Origin: JBBIRM01 sp037441765
GTDB lineage: Bacteria; Desulfobacterota; BSN033; UBA1163
Assembly: GCA_037441765.1 (NCBI GenBank)
Contig: JBBIRM010000121.1
Span: 1 to 8,748, forward strand
Direction of reading: 5' to 3'
DNA length: 8,748 nucleotides
Shown here: positions 1-6,687 of the stretch, piece after piece
How the letters are laid out: each line of letters begins with the position of its first letter
Numbering within the stretch: the stretch's first letter is position 1
Position numbers and translations under genes: made by a program
The notes under the pieces: generated by a model
Told to the model about the DNA's origin: nothing
Databases searched by the model: none
What the model saw: only the letters and a program-made list of their open reading frames with translations

Positions 1-93
1 TCCATGAAGGTTTTTTAAGAAGACTAAGAGTGCACTTTTAATTCTTAAATGACAAATTTTTTCTTTTCCTTGCCAACTTTTCTTTTTTATGTT
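1..93. other. AT-rich non-coding left edge, possibly with the last codons of an upstream gene
   Basis: No gene can be supported here. One + frame reads about a dozen codons from the left edge to a TAA at 39-41, and another stops at TAA 16-18, so either could be the tail of an upstream gene; the window is too short to decide. The rest is T-rich with several short T runs and no GC-rich hairpin, so I see no classical intrinsic terminator. Confidence 0.35.
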
Positions 94-123
94 AATCAAA
101 AAATTCTAAAGGGTTTTTTGATT
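94..123. repeat. Perfect 10-bp inverted repeat upstream of ileS
   Basis: The left arm AATCAAAAAA (94-103) and right arm TTTTTTGATT (114-123) are exact reverse complements around a 10-nt spacer, TTCTAAAGGG. The arms are almost all A/T and no T-run follows the right arm outside the stem, so it does not look like a standard terminator. It ends 23 bp before the TATAAT box at 147-152, next to or over the expected -35 region. That position would suit a binding site for a dimeric regulator of ileS transcription, which is inference. In such AT-rich DNA a chance palindrome is also possible. Confidence 0.5.
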
Positions 124-152
124 CAAACGAAAAGCCAGTTTTTTAGTATAAT
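122..152 (+). promoter_or_regulatory. Probable promoter of ileS and the downstream operon
   Basis: A perfect -10 hexamer TATAAT lies at 147-152. The -35 is weak: TTCAAA at 122-127 matches TTGACA at four positions with a 19-bp spacer, while TTGATT at 118-123 is too far away at 23 bp. Transcription would start near 159, giving a leader of only about 18 nt before the ileS ATG at 177. That leaves no room for a T-box antiterminator leader, which often controls aminoacyl-tRNA synthetase genes in Firmicutes. No other promoter of this quality is seen before htpX, so this one may serve ileS to fmt. Confidence 0.55.
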
Positions 153-176
153 AACCCGAAAAGACTGGGGAATACA

Positions 177-2939
177 ATGGATTACAGAAACACGCTAAAT
201 CTTCCGAAAACAGATTTTCCAATGAAGGCCAATCTGGCCAAAAGAGAACCTGAGATTCTGAAACAATGGGAGACCGAAAAGATTTACCACAAAATCACAC
301 AACAATCAAAGGGAAGGGCGAAGTATATTCTTCACGATGGGCCTCCTTACGCCAATGGAAATATTCATATCGGTACCGCTCTCAATAAGATATTAAAGGA
401 TTTTATTGTTAAATCGAAATTCATGTCAGGATTTGATAGTCGATATGTTCCAGGTTGGGATTGCCATGGATTGCCTGTTGAGCATGAGGTGGAAAAAAGT
501 TTGGGAAGAAGAAAAGAGTCCCTTTCCCTAATTGAGATTCGAAGGGGATGCCGAGAATATGCTGACAGATTTGTAAATATCCAGAGAGAGGAGTTTAAAC
601 GCCTTGGTGTTTTTGGGGAGTGGGAGAATCCTTATCTTACCATGAATTTTTCCTACCAGGCAACCATTGTCCGAGAATTTGGAAAGTTTCTCCTCAATGG
701 ATCAGTTTATAAAGGGAAAAAACCTGTTCACTGGTGCCCCACCTGTAAGACTGCCTTAGCAGAAGCAGAGGTAAAATATGAGGACCACAGATCCTCATCA
801 ATCTACGTTAAATTTAAATTGGTCTCAGAGATTGGAAGCCTTTTTCCAAACGTGAAGAAGAAACCTGTTTACGTAATCATCTGGACCACCACTCCATGGA
901 CTATCCCTGCGAATCTTGCCATTGCCTTTCACCCGGATTATACCTATGTCGCAGTGGATATCGGCCAAGAGATCTACATTTTGGCAGAGTCTTTGCTGGA
1001 AGAGGTAATGGGAAAATTGGGGATTGAAAAATATGAGGTGTTAGCCAAATTCCCCGGTCAGAAAGTCGAAGGCTTAAAGTGTAAGCACCCTTTTTTAGAC
1101 CGTGACTCACTCCTCATCCTTGCCTCCTATGTCACATTGGATACAGGGACAGGATGCGTCCATACCGCTCCAGGCCATGGTCAGGAAGATTATGAAAGTG
1201 GCATTCAGTATGGACTTGAGATTTATAGCCCAGTGGATGATGATGGCCGGTTCACTCAAGATGTCCCATTTTTTGCTGGCCAATTTGTCTTTGATGCCAA
1301 TGAGGCGGTCAACAGAAAACTTTCCGAGGTAGGAGCCTTGCTAAAAGAGGAGACGATCGAGCACTCCTATCCCCACTGTTGGCGAACCAATGATCCCATC
1401 ATCTTTAGAGCAACGGAGCAGTGGTTTATTTCTATGGAGAAGAATGGACTGCGTAAAGAAGCACTTCGGTCAATCAACGAGGTGAAGTGGATTCCACCAT
1501 GGGGAAGAGACCGGATTTATGGGATGATTGAGAATCGACCAGATTGGTGCGTATCGAGACAGAGGGCATGGGGAATTCCTATTCCTGTTTTCTACTGCAA
1601 AGGGTGTAAAAATTCTTTGATTTCACAAGCGGTCATCGATCATGTGATCAAACTATTCGAAAAGAAGGGAGCGGATGTCTGGTTTGAAGAAGAGGCGAGT
1701 GGCCTTCTTCCTGGAGGCACTCAATGCCCGCAATGTGGTGGAAAAGAGTTTACCAAGGAGATGGACATCCTGGATGTTTGGTTTGATTCAGGAGTTTCCT
1801 ATGCAGCGGTTTTGGAACCGAGGGAGGATCTTAAATTCCCTGCCAGCCTCTATCTCGAAGGAAGCGATCAACACCGGGGGTGGTTTCACAGTTCCCTCTT
1901 AACATCGGTTGGGACAAGGGGAAGAGCCCCCTATGAGGTTGTGCTCACCCATGGGTTTGTAGTGGATGGGGAAGGAAAGAAGATGTCAAAATCGGCTGGA
2001 AACGTCATTTCCCCTGAGGAGGTCATTCAACAAATGGGTGCTGATGTGCTAAGGCTTTGGGTGGCTGCAGAGGATTACAAGGATGATATTAAGATCTCCG
2101 ATGAGATCTTGAAGCGACTGGCAGATGCTTATTTTAGAATCCGAAACACCTTCCGATTCCTACTGGGAAATCTTTACGATTTCGATCCTGAGAAGGATCG
2201 AATTCCTTATGCGCAACTTCAGGGGATTGATCGTTGGGCACTGCACCACCTTCAGAAACTGATCGCCAGGGTTCGGGAGGCCTATGATAGGTTTGAATTC
2301 CATGTCGTATATCATGCCATTCAGAACTTTTGTGCAGTTGAGATGAGTTCCCTTTATTTTGATATTTTAAAGGATAGGCTTTACACCTCCTCTCCTAAAT
2401 CTTTGGGCCGTAGGTCTGCACAAACTGTCCTTTATGAGATTTTAAAAAGCCTCACCACCCTGATGGCACCCATACTTGCATTTACCACCGAGGAGGTTTG
2501 GAAGCATTTGCCTCCTGAAGCAGGAAAGGTTGAGAGCGTCCATCTTGCCTCTTTTCCGGAGGTGAAAGCCGAATATATGGATGAGACCATAGAGGATCAT
2601 TGGGAAAGGATATGGGAGATTCGGGCAGTAGTGACCAAAGCCTTGGAGGATGCTCGAAAGGCAAAAAAGATTGGACTTTCCCTCGATGCCCAGGTTCATC
2701 TTTATCTTCCAGAGAAACTCTACCATTTTATTCTTCCATATGAGGGGGACCTACCTTCCATCTTTATTGTATCCTCAGTGACCCTTAACCCAACAAAAGA
2801 TGGGAAAGAGGTAAGGGCTGAGGTCTATAGGGCAGAGGGAGAGAAATGCGAAAGATGCTGGAGTTATGATAAGAGTGTGGGTCAATATTCTGATCATCCA
2901 ACCATTTGTCAGAGGTGCTTAAATGTGATTCAGGGATAA
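177..2939 (+). CDS. ileS: Isoleucyl-tRNA synthetase, bacterial type with C-terminal zinc module
   Basis: This cytoplasmic class Ia synthetase (920 aa, close to the usual 900-940) charges tRNA-Ile with isoleucine using ATP. The ATP-binding HIGH motif appears as HIGT (residues 64-67), followed by GWDCHGLP (93-100). The inserted editing domain (CP1), which hydrolyses Val-tRNA-Ile, shows the threonine-rich WTTTPWT (236-242) and the GHGQEDY segment (334-339 region) with its conserved Asp 338. The KMSKS loop is at 602-606. Cysteine pairs at 474/477 and 517/520 form a probable zinc knuckle in the middle of the catalytic core, and 891/894 with 911/914 form the C-terminal zinc site of the bacterial-type enzyme. 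The ATG at 177 fits because DTLNLPKTDFPM-like text is the normal N-terminus of the family. The Shine-Dalgarno is modest (GGGGA, 167-171). lspA follows, a pairing also found in E. coli. Confidence 0.97.
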   Translation: MDYRNTLNLPKTDFPMKANLAKREPEILKQWETEKIYHKITQQSKGRAKYILHDGPPYANGNIHIGTALNKILKDFIVKSKFMSGFDSRYVPGWDCHGLPVEHEVEKSLGRRKESLSLIEIRRGCREYADRFVNIQREEFKRLGVFGEWENPYLTMNFSYQATIVREFGKFLLNGSVYKGKKPVHWCPTCKTALAEAEVKYEDHRSSSIYVKFKLVSEIGSLFPNVKKKPVYVIIWTTTPWTIPANLAIAFHPDYTYVAVDIGQEIYILAESLLEEVMGKLGIEKYEVLAKFPGQKVEGLKCKHPFLDRDSLLILASYVTLDTGTGCVHTAPGHGQEDYESGIQYGLEIYSPVDDDGRFTQDVPFFAGQFVFDANEAVNRKLSEVGALLKEETIEHSYPHCWRTNDPIIFRATEQWFISMEKNGLRKEALRSINEVKWIPPWGRDRIYGMIENRPDWCVSRQRAWGIPIPVFYCKGCKNSLISQAVIDHVIKLFEKKGADVWFEEEASGLLPGGTQCPQCGGKEFTKEMDILDVWFDSGVSYAAVLEPREDLKFPASLYLEGSDQHRGWFHSSLLTSVGTRGRAPYEVVLTHGFVVDGEGKKMSKSAGNVISPEEVIQQMGADVLRLWVAAEDYKDDIKISDEILKRLADAYFRIRNTFRFLLGNLYDFDPEKDRIPYAQLQGIDRWALHHLQKLIARVREAYDRFEFHVVYHAIQNFCAVEMSSLYFDILKDRLYTSSPKSLGRRSAQTVLYEILKSLTTLMAPILAFTTEEVWKHLPPEAGKVESVHLASFPEVKAEYMDETIEDHWERIWEIRAVVTKALEDARKAKKIGLSLDAQVHLYLPEKLYHFILPYEGDLPSIFIVSSVTLNPTKDGKEVRAEVYRAEGEKCERCWSYDKSVGQYSDHPTICQRCLNVIQG

Positions 2940-3010
2940 GGGTGAGGCGTAAAATTGCTTAGATCAATAGGGTTAAAATTTTAGTTTGAACTGTGCCGTG
3001 GCTTAATCTA

Positions 3011-3508
3011 ATGAGGATCAGGAGAAAGTATCAATTCCTTTTAATAATAAGCCTATTTGTTCTCATTCTGGATCAGTGGAGCAAATATCTTGTCCAGAAG
3101 AGATTGCACCTCTTTCAGAGTTTTGAGGTGATTAAAGGGTTCTTCAATCTCGTTCATGTAAGAAATAAGGGAGGGGCATTTGGGATCTTTGGAGGAGCGA
3201 GAGGGGAACTCTTTTCTTCTCTTTTTATTTTGGTTTCATTTGTTGCCATTGGGGCCATCCTTTATTTCTTTATAAAGGTCAACGAGAGGGAGAAATCCCT
3301 TCTTTTTGCCCTCTCTCTTGTTCTGAGTGGTGCCATCGGGAACCTGATTGACCGATTGGTTTATGGGGAGGTTGTAGATTTCCTTGATTTTCACCTCTTT
3401 TCTTATCATTGGCCTGCCTTTAACATTGCAGATTCTGCCATCACCCTTGGCATTGGTCTTTTGGCTTATAAACTTGTATTTCAAGAATTTCGAAGAAGCA
3501 TCAAATAG
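3011..3508 (+). CDS. lspA: Lipoprotein signal peptidase (signal peptidase II)
   Basis: LspA is an inner-membrane aspartyl protease that removes the signal peptide from prolipoproteins after Lgt has lipidated the lipobox cysteine. The protein has four hydrophobic segments and all family motifs: LDQWSK near the N-terminus, the N-R-N-GG-AFG stretch, GNLIDR with VVDF, and FNIADSA. These last two hold the conserved catalytic aspartates (candidates D114/D123 and D141 counting from ATG 3011). I chose ATG 3011 (165 aa) because MRIRRK followed by a membrane segment is the typical start. An in-frame GTG at 2993 would add six residues; neither start has a clear Shine-Dalgarno. The gap after ileS (2940-3010) has no terminator or convincing promoter, only a short TAAAATTTTA palindrome at 2974-2983. 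lgt starts 2 bp after the stop. Confidence 0.94.
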   Translation: MRIRRKYQFLLIISLFVLILDQWSKYLVQKRLHLFQSFEVIKGFFNLVHVRNKGGAFGIFGGARGELFSSLFILVSFVAIGAILYFFIKVNEREKSLLFALSLVLSGAIGNLIDRLVYGEVVDFLDFHLFSYHWPAFNIADSAITLGIGLLAYKLVFQEFRRSIK

Positions 3509-3510
3509 CG

Positions 3511-4281
3511 ATGTACCCCATTCTTATTCGACTGGGCAATTTAAATATTTACGCCTATGGATTTTTCGTCATCTTGGGATTTGCAGTTGGGACGCTTCTT
3601 GCCATCTGGAGGGCTAAGAGGCAAGGGATTTATGTCCCTTTTGAGAGATTGGTTGACCTCTTCTTCTATAGTGTCCTTTCCGCTATTGCAGGGTCGAGGA
3701 TTCTCTATGTCCTGATAAACTTCGATTCCTATCGTAAAAACCCATTTAAAATATTTGACCTCTCTGAGGGGGGATTGGTCTTTTATGGAGGACTCCTTTT
3801 GGCTATTGGCATTTCCATACTTTATATGAAGCGCCATAAGATGCCTCTCTGGAGGCTTGCGGACCTGGTTTCCCCTTCAATTGCACTTGGGCTTTTCTTT
3901 GGAAGGTTGGGTTGTTTTTCGGCGGGGTGTTGCTATGGAAGGGAAACATCTCTCCCTTGGGCTGTGGTCTTTAAAGACCCAAACTCGTTGGCCCCCTTAA
4001 ATGTTCCCCTCCACCCTGTTCAACTATATGAGGCTGGGATGGCACTATTTCTTTTCTCATTCTTAATTCTTTGGGAGTCGAGGAAGGGATTTGAAGGAGA
4101 GATCTTTTGGCTCCTCATCCTCCTTTATTCCATCGGCCGTTTTTTTATTGAATTTCTCAGGGGCGACCCGCGTGGGTTCTTTTATGAGCCTTTTCTTTCC
4201 ACCTCCCAGGCCATTGGAATCCTTCTGGTTATAGTCTCTCTTTTTATGTTATTCTATTTAAAAAGAAAAGCAGGGAAGTAA
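3511..4281 (+). CDS. lgt: Prolipoprotein diacylglyceryl transferase
   Basis: Lgt transfers diacylglycerol from phosphatidylglycerol to the lipobox cysteine of prolipoproteins, the step before LspA. The 256-aa protein is hydrophobic throughout, consistent with the seven membrane segments of the family. The signature is GRLGCFSAGCCYGR (131-144), including the essential Arg of the Lgt motif. HPVQLYEA (168-175) and GRFFIEFLRGDPRG (209-222) match the conserved C-terminal stretches, and Y16 sits in the conserved N-terminal YG. The segment equivalent to the E. coli FHGG motif reads FYGG here (91-94), so the histidine is replaced by tyrosine. The signature has three cysteines where E. coli has none. 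Both changes appear in Lgt of other lineages as far as I recall. ATG 3511 lies 2 bp after the lspA stop, and def starts 1 bp after the lgt stop, so translation is probably coupled. Confidence 0.95.
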   Translation: MYPILIRLGNLNIYAYGFFVILGFAVGTLLAIWRAKRQGIYVPFERLVDLFFYSVLSAIAGSRILYVLINFDSYRKNPFKIFDLSEGGLVFYGGLLLAIGISILYMKRHKMPLWRLADLVSPSIALGLFFGRLGCFSAGCCYGRETSLPWAVVFKDPNSLAPLNVPLHPVQLYEAGMALFLFSFLILWESRKGFEGEIFWLLILLYSIGRFFIEFLRGDPRGFFYEPFLSTSQAIGILLVIVSLFMLFYLKRKAGK

Positions 4282-4282
4282 A

Positions 4283-4798
4283 ATGGCAGTCTTAGAAATA
4301 TTGAAATATCCTCACCCCTTACTTAAGAGGCGAAGCACAGAAGTTAAGAGGATTGATGGGGAGGTAAAAAAATTGATAGAGGACATGAAGGAGACGATGT
4401 ATCAGGCCAATGGGATCGGACTTGCTGCATGCCAGGTTGGGGTGAGTCAGAGGGTAATTGTTCTGGATGTAAGTCCCATGGATCCTGATCATGAATTCTT
4501 CGCTATGATTAATCCAGAAATTGTCTATGAAGAGGGCGAAATCGAATACGAGGAGGGATGTCTGAGTGTTCCAGAATGTGTGGAAAAGGTGAAGCGAAAA
4601 GAGAGGATATGTGTAAAAGGACTTTCCTCAGAGGGAGAAGAGATGGAGATCAAGGGAGAAGGGATATTAGCCATCGCCCTTCAGCACGAGATCGACCATC
4701 TCAATGGTATTCTCATCTTGGACCGAATCAGTCGATTAAAAAGAGAGGTTTATAGAAATAAACTGAAGAAGGCAAAAAAGAAGGAAGAGAAGGATTGA
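4283..4798 (+). CDS. def: Peptide deformylase
   Basis: Def removes the N-formyl group from the initiator methionine of nascent proteins, a metal-dependent cytoplasmic reaction near the ribosome exit. At 171 aa it has the usual size. All three motifs are present: GIGLAACQ (44-51), EGCLS (91-95) and HEIDH (135-139). The metal ligands are C93, H135 and H139, with E136 as the catalytic base. Motif 1 normally ends AAPQ; here the proline is replaced by cysteine (C50). The C-terminus is a lysine-rich tail, RNKLKKAKKKEEKD. ATG 4283 has AGGGAAG (4272-4278) just upstream, inside the end of lgt. The stop codon overlaps the fmt start by 4 bp. def-fmt adjacency is a classical arrangement. Confidence 0.97.
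   Translation: MAVLEILKYPHPLLKRRSTEVKRIDGEVKKLIEDMKETMYQANGIGLAACQVGVSQRVIVLDVSPMDPDHEFFAMINPEIVYEEGEIEYEEGCLSVPECVEKVKRKERICVKGLSSEGEEMEIKGEGILAIALQHEIDHLNGILILDRISRLKREVYRNKLKKAKKKEEKD
4781..4797 (+). promoter_or_regulatory. Ribosome binding site that fixes the TTG start of fmt
   Basis: AAGGAAG at 4781-4787 lies 7 nt before TTG 4795, inside the last codons of def. No other start codon lies near the conserved IIFFGTPSFA N-terminus, so this site and the TTGA overlap (4795-4798) decide the fmt start. Confidence 0.75.
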
Positions 4799-5736
4799 TA
4801 GAGAGTTGCCGGATTATATTCTTTGGGACACCTTCCTTTGCTATCCCCACACTGATTTCCCTCATTGAGGGCCCAGATGAGGTCGTGGCAGTAGTCACCC
4901 AACCAGATCGCGAGAAGGGGAGGGGGAGAAAGATAACCCCATCTCCTGTAAAGGAGGTTGCCCTACAGTATAAAATCCCTGTTTTTCAACCTGAGAAGGT
5001 GAAAGATGATGTGTTCTATGAGAACCTCAGATATCTTAATCCAGACCTTATAGTAGTGGTCGCCTATGGTCAGATCTTACCTAAGTCAATTCTGGTCATT
5101 CCAAGGTATGGAGCCATTAATGTTCATGCCTCTCTATTACCAAAATATCGAGGAGCCTCTCCAATCGCATGGGCCATTCTCAAAGGAGAAAAGATTACAG
5201 GTGTAACCACTATAAAGATGGATGAGGGAATGGATACAGGAGATATCCTTCTACAGAAAGAGGTTACCATTGGAGAGGCGGAGACATTTGAGAGCCTTCA
5301 TGACCGGCTGGCTTTATTGGGTGCAGAGGTATTGATGGAAACACTCGAGAAGATGAAAAAAGGGGATCTTGCCCCAGTTCCCCAGGATCATTCAAAAGTA
5401 ACCCTTGCCCCTCGGTTTAAAAAAGAGGATGGACGAATCGATTGGGAAAGAGAAGCAAAGGAGATCGATTGTCAGATCCGCGCTCTCAATCCATGGCCAG
5501 GTGCCTACACGGAATGGAATGGCCGTTTCCTGAAGATCTTTTCAGGAGAGATAAGGCAGGGAAGAACGAAAGGAGAGGCAGGAAGAGTGGTTTGGGTTGG
5601 ATCGGATTTTATTGAGGTTGAAACCGGAGATGGATTCCTTCTCATTAAAGAGGTTCAATTGGAGGGTAAGAGGAGAATGAGTGTAAGGGAGTTTCTCTCC
5701 GGCCATCCCATTTCGGTTGGAACAATATTTCATTAA
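4795..5736 (+). CDS. fmt: Methionyl-tRNA formyltransferase
   Basis: Fmt transfers a formyl group from 10-formyl-tetrahydrofolate to the amino group of initiator Met-tRNA, supplying the substrate that Def later deformylates. The 313-aa length is normal. The N-terminal Rossmann domain opens with IIFFGTPSFA (7-16), and the basic loop at 38-53 (PDREKGRGRK region) is the part of the family that contacts the acceptor stem. The folate and catalytic motif is HASLLPKYRG (111-120), followed by DEGMDTGD (143-150). N109, H111 and D147 match the E. coli catalytic residues N106, H108 and D144 in identity and spacing. The C-terminal tRNA-binding domain starts around 208 and includes ALNPWPGAYT (230-239). 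The start is TTG, overlapping the def stop as TTGA, with a good upstream ribosome binding site. Confidence 0.97.
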   Translation: MIESCRIIFFGTPSFAIPTLISLIEGPDEVVAVVTQPDREKGRGRKITPSPVKEVALQYKIPVFQPEKVKDDVFYENLRYLNPDLIVVVAYGQILPKSILVIPRYGAINVHASLLPKYRGASPIAWAILKGEKITGVTTIKMDEGMDTGDILLQKEVTIGEAETFESLHDRLALLGAEVLMETLEKMKKGDLAPVPQDHSKVTLAPRFKKEDGRIDWEREAKEIDCQIRALNPWPGAYTEWNGRFLKIFSGEIRQGRTKGEAGRVVWVGSDFIEVETGDGFLLIKEVQLEGKRRMSVREFLSGHPISVGTIFH

Positions 5737-5744
5737 AATTTGGT

Positions 5745-5806
5745 TTTTGAAATATCACTTAGGGGATTAACTAAGTAATCTAAAATCAGCATTTTGAAAT
5801 AAGACT
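5745..5806. repeat. Small direct and inverted repeats in the fmt-DUF116 gap
   Basis: In this 81-bp gap, TTTTGAAATA occurs twice (5745-5754 and 5792-5801), with similarity continuing a few bases further (TCACT and AGACT). Between the copies sits an inverted repeat, ACTTAG (5757-5762) and CTAAGT (5771-5776), with an 8-nt loop. The hairpin is too short and AT-rich to be a convincing terminator, and I find no promoter with properly spaced -35 and -10 boxes. The arrangement could be an operator or a processing site, or chance in AT-rich DNA. Confidence 0.35.
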
Positions 5807-5817
5807 CTGGAGTTACC

Positions 5818-6579
5818 TTGGAGAACAGACCCAAAAAGAGAATCTTCATTGGATTGTTAGTCCTGACCTGTCTGATTCTATTCTTTCTCATCTTTCTTCT
5901 CTGGTATGTCCCTTTGGTAGGGTTGAAGAATATTCATCCTCTGGCACCCCTCATTTTTACCATAGCTCTGGCCACACTGGTCTTCCTTATGCTTTCCGGA
6001 GGGTTACTTCTCATCTTTACCATTCTCAGGAGGAAGGATATCCTATTCTCCCATAAGTTGAGAGGGGTGGTGACAAAGGTCCTTTTTCCCTTTATGATCT
6101 TGATGGGAAGATTAGTAGGGGTTTCGAAGGAGAAGGTTCAACAGTCTTTTATTGAATTGAACAACCACCTGGTTCGTTCCAACCAACATCGAACAAAACC
6201 CCATAGATTGTTGATTCTGCTTCCCCACTGTATCCAGAATTTTGATTGCCAGATAAAGATCACAGGAAATATTAAGAATTGCAAGGGTTGCGGAAAGTGT
6301 GAAATAAAAGATCTGATTCAACTGGCAGACCAATATCAGGTCAATATTGCTGTGGCTACAGGCGGAACGCTGGCCCGAAGGATCATTGTTGAGAACAAGC
6401 CCGAGGCCATTGTGGCGGTGGCCTGCGAACTTGATCTAACCAGTGGGATTCAAGACAGTTATCCCATCCCGGTCATAGGCATACTTAATGAGAGGCCTTA
6501 TGGGCCCTGTATCAATACTCGGGCGGATATTAAAAAGGTAAAGAGTGCCATTCTGGATTTCCTCGGCTCTGAACCCTGA
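5818..6579 (+). CDS. DUF116 family membrane-anchored cysteine-rich protein, function unknown
   Basis: I recognise the DUF116 family but no established function. The 253-aa protein has two N-terminal membrane segments (about residues 9-33 and 42-70), then a short basic stretch and a soluble domain. That domain carries seven cysteines: C138 and C144 (LPHCIQNFDC), the tight NCKGCGKC cluster (C155, C158, C161), C203 in AVACE, and C231 in YGPCINT. A C-x2-C-x2-C group with further scattered cysteines suggests a bound metal or iron-sulfur cluster, which is inference. The segment IAVATGGTLARR (177-188) resembles a glycine-rich turn of an alpha/beta fold. The start is TTG 5818 with GGAG at 5809-5812, 5 nt upstream; no ATG exists near the N-terminus. 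It follows fmt after 81 bp and is probably co-transcribed. As I recall, DUF116 genes also follow fmt in many Clostridia, which argues for a link to protein maturation or translation. Confidence 0.85.
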   Translation: MENRPKKRIFIGLLVLTCLILFFLIFLLWYVPLVGLKNIHPLAPLIFTIALATLVFLMLSGGLLLIFTILRRKDILFSHKLRGVVTKVLFPFMILMGRLVGVSKEKVQQSFIELNNHLVRSNQHRTKPHRLLILLPHCIQNFDCQIKITGNIKNCKGCGKCEIKDLIQLADQYQVNIAVATGGTLARRIIVENKPEAIVAVACELDLTSGIQDSYPIPVIGILNERPYGPCINTRADIKKVKSAILDFLGSEP

Positions 6580-6631
6580 GGGATTTTTCCTCCAACTGAA
6601 GATGGGTTGAAAAATGAAAAAGTGTGATCAT

Positions 6632-6662
6632 TTGACAAATCATTCCGAAATAATTATATAAT
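6632..6662 (+). promoter_or_regulatory. Consensus-like promoter of htpX
   Basis: A perfect -35 TTGACA (6632-6637) and a perfect -10 TATAAT (6657-6662) are separated by 19 bp. An overlapping TATATA at 6655-6660 would give the ideal 17 bp with a weaker -10. Either way, transcription would start near 6667-6669, leaving a leader of about 20 nt. It is the clearest promoter in the window and implies that htpX, and rsmB through its overlap, can be expressed separately from the upstream operon. It looks like a housekeeping sigma-70 type site, not a heat-shock sigma-32 one. No clear terminator is seen between the DUF116 stop and this promoter, so read-through is also possible. Confidence 0.7.
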
Positions 6663-6669
6663 ATTTCAA

Positions 6670-6678
6670 AAGGAGGTG
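6670..6678 (+). promoter_or_regulatory. Near-perfect Shine-Dalgarno that sets the htpX start
   Basis: AAGGAGGTG matches the 16S anti-Shine-Dalgarno over nine bases and ends 9 nt before ATG 6688. In-frame GTG 6676 lies within the site itself and TTG 6679 is immediately after it, so neither can be the start. This is by far the strongest ribosome binding site in the window. Confidence 0.85.
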
Positions 6679-6687
6679 TTGTCTTGG

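Noticed and set aside
1..5. CAT at 3-5 as the start codon of a divergent gene leaving the left edge
   Set aside because: Only two bases follow it in the window and the sequence upstream on the minus strand has no Shine-Dalgarno match.
2442..2726. 94-codon open frame on the minus strand within the end of ileS
   Set aside because: It lies fully inside the zinc-module half of ileS, has no recognisable domain, and the + frame is clearly coding.
2974..2983. TAAAATTTTA palindrome in the ileS-lspA gap as an operator
   Set aside because: A 10-bp pure A/T palindrome is easily found by chance in DNA of this composition, and no promoter is seen beside it.
3236..3484. 82-codon open frame on the minus strand opposite lspA
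   Set aside because: It overlaps the conserved lspA catalytic motifs and reads as a shadow, with no ribosome binding site or known motif.
6572..6620. Possible terminator after DUF116 (GAGG with CCTC, and CAAC with GTTG followed by A's)
   Set aside because: Both stems are only 4 bp and no T-run follows either hairpin, so this is not a credible intrinsic terminator.
6676..6687. Earlier in-frame starts for htpX (GTG 6676, TTG 6679)
   Set aside because: They lie within or directly beside the AAGGAGGTG ribosome binding site, and ATG 6688 gives the standard HtpX N-terminus.
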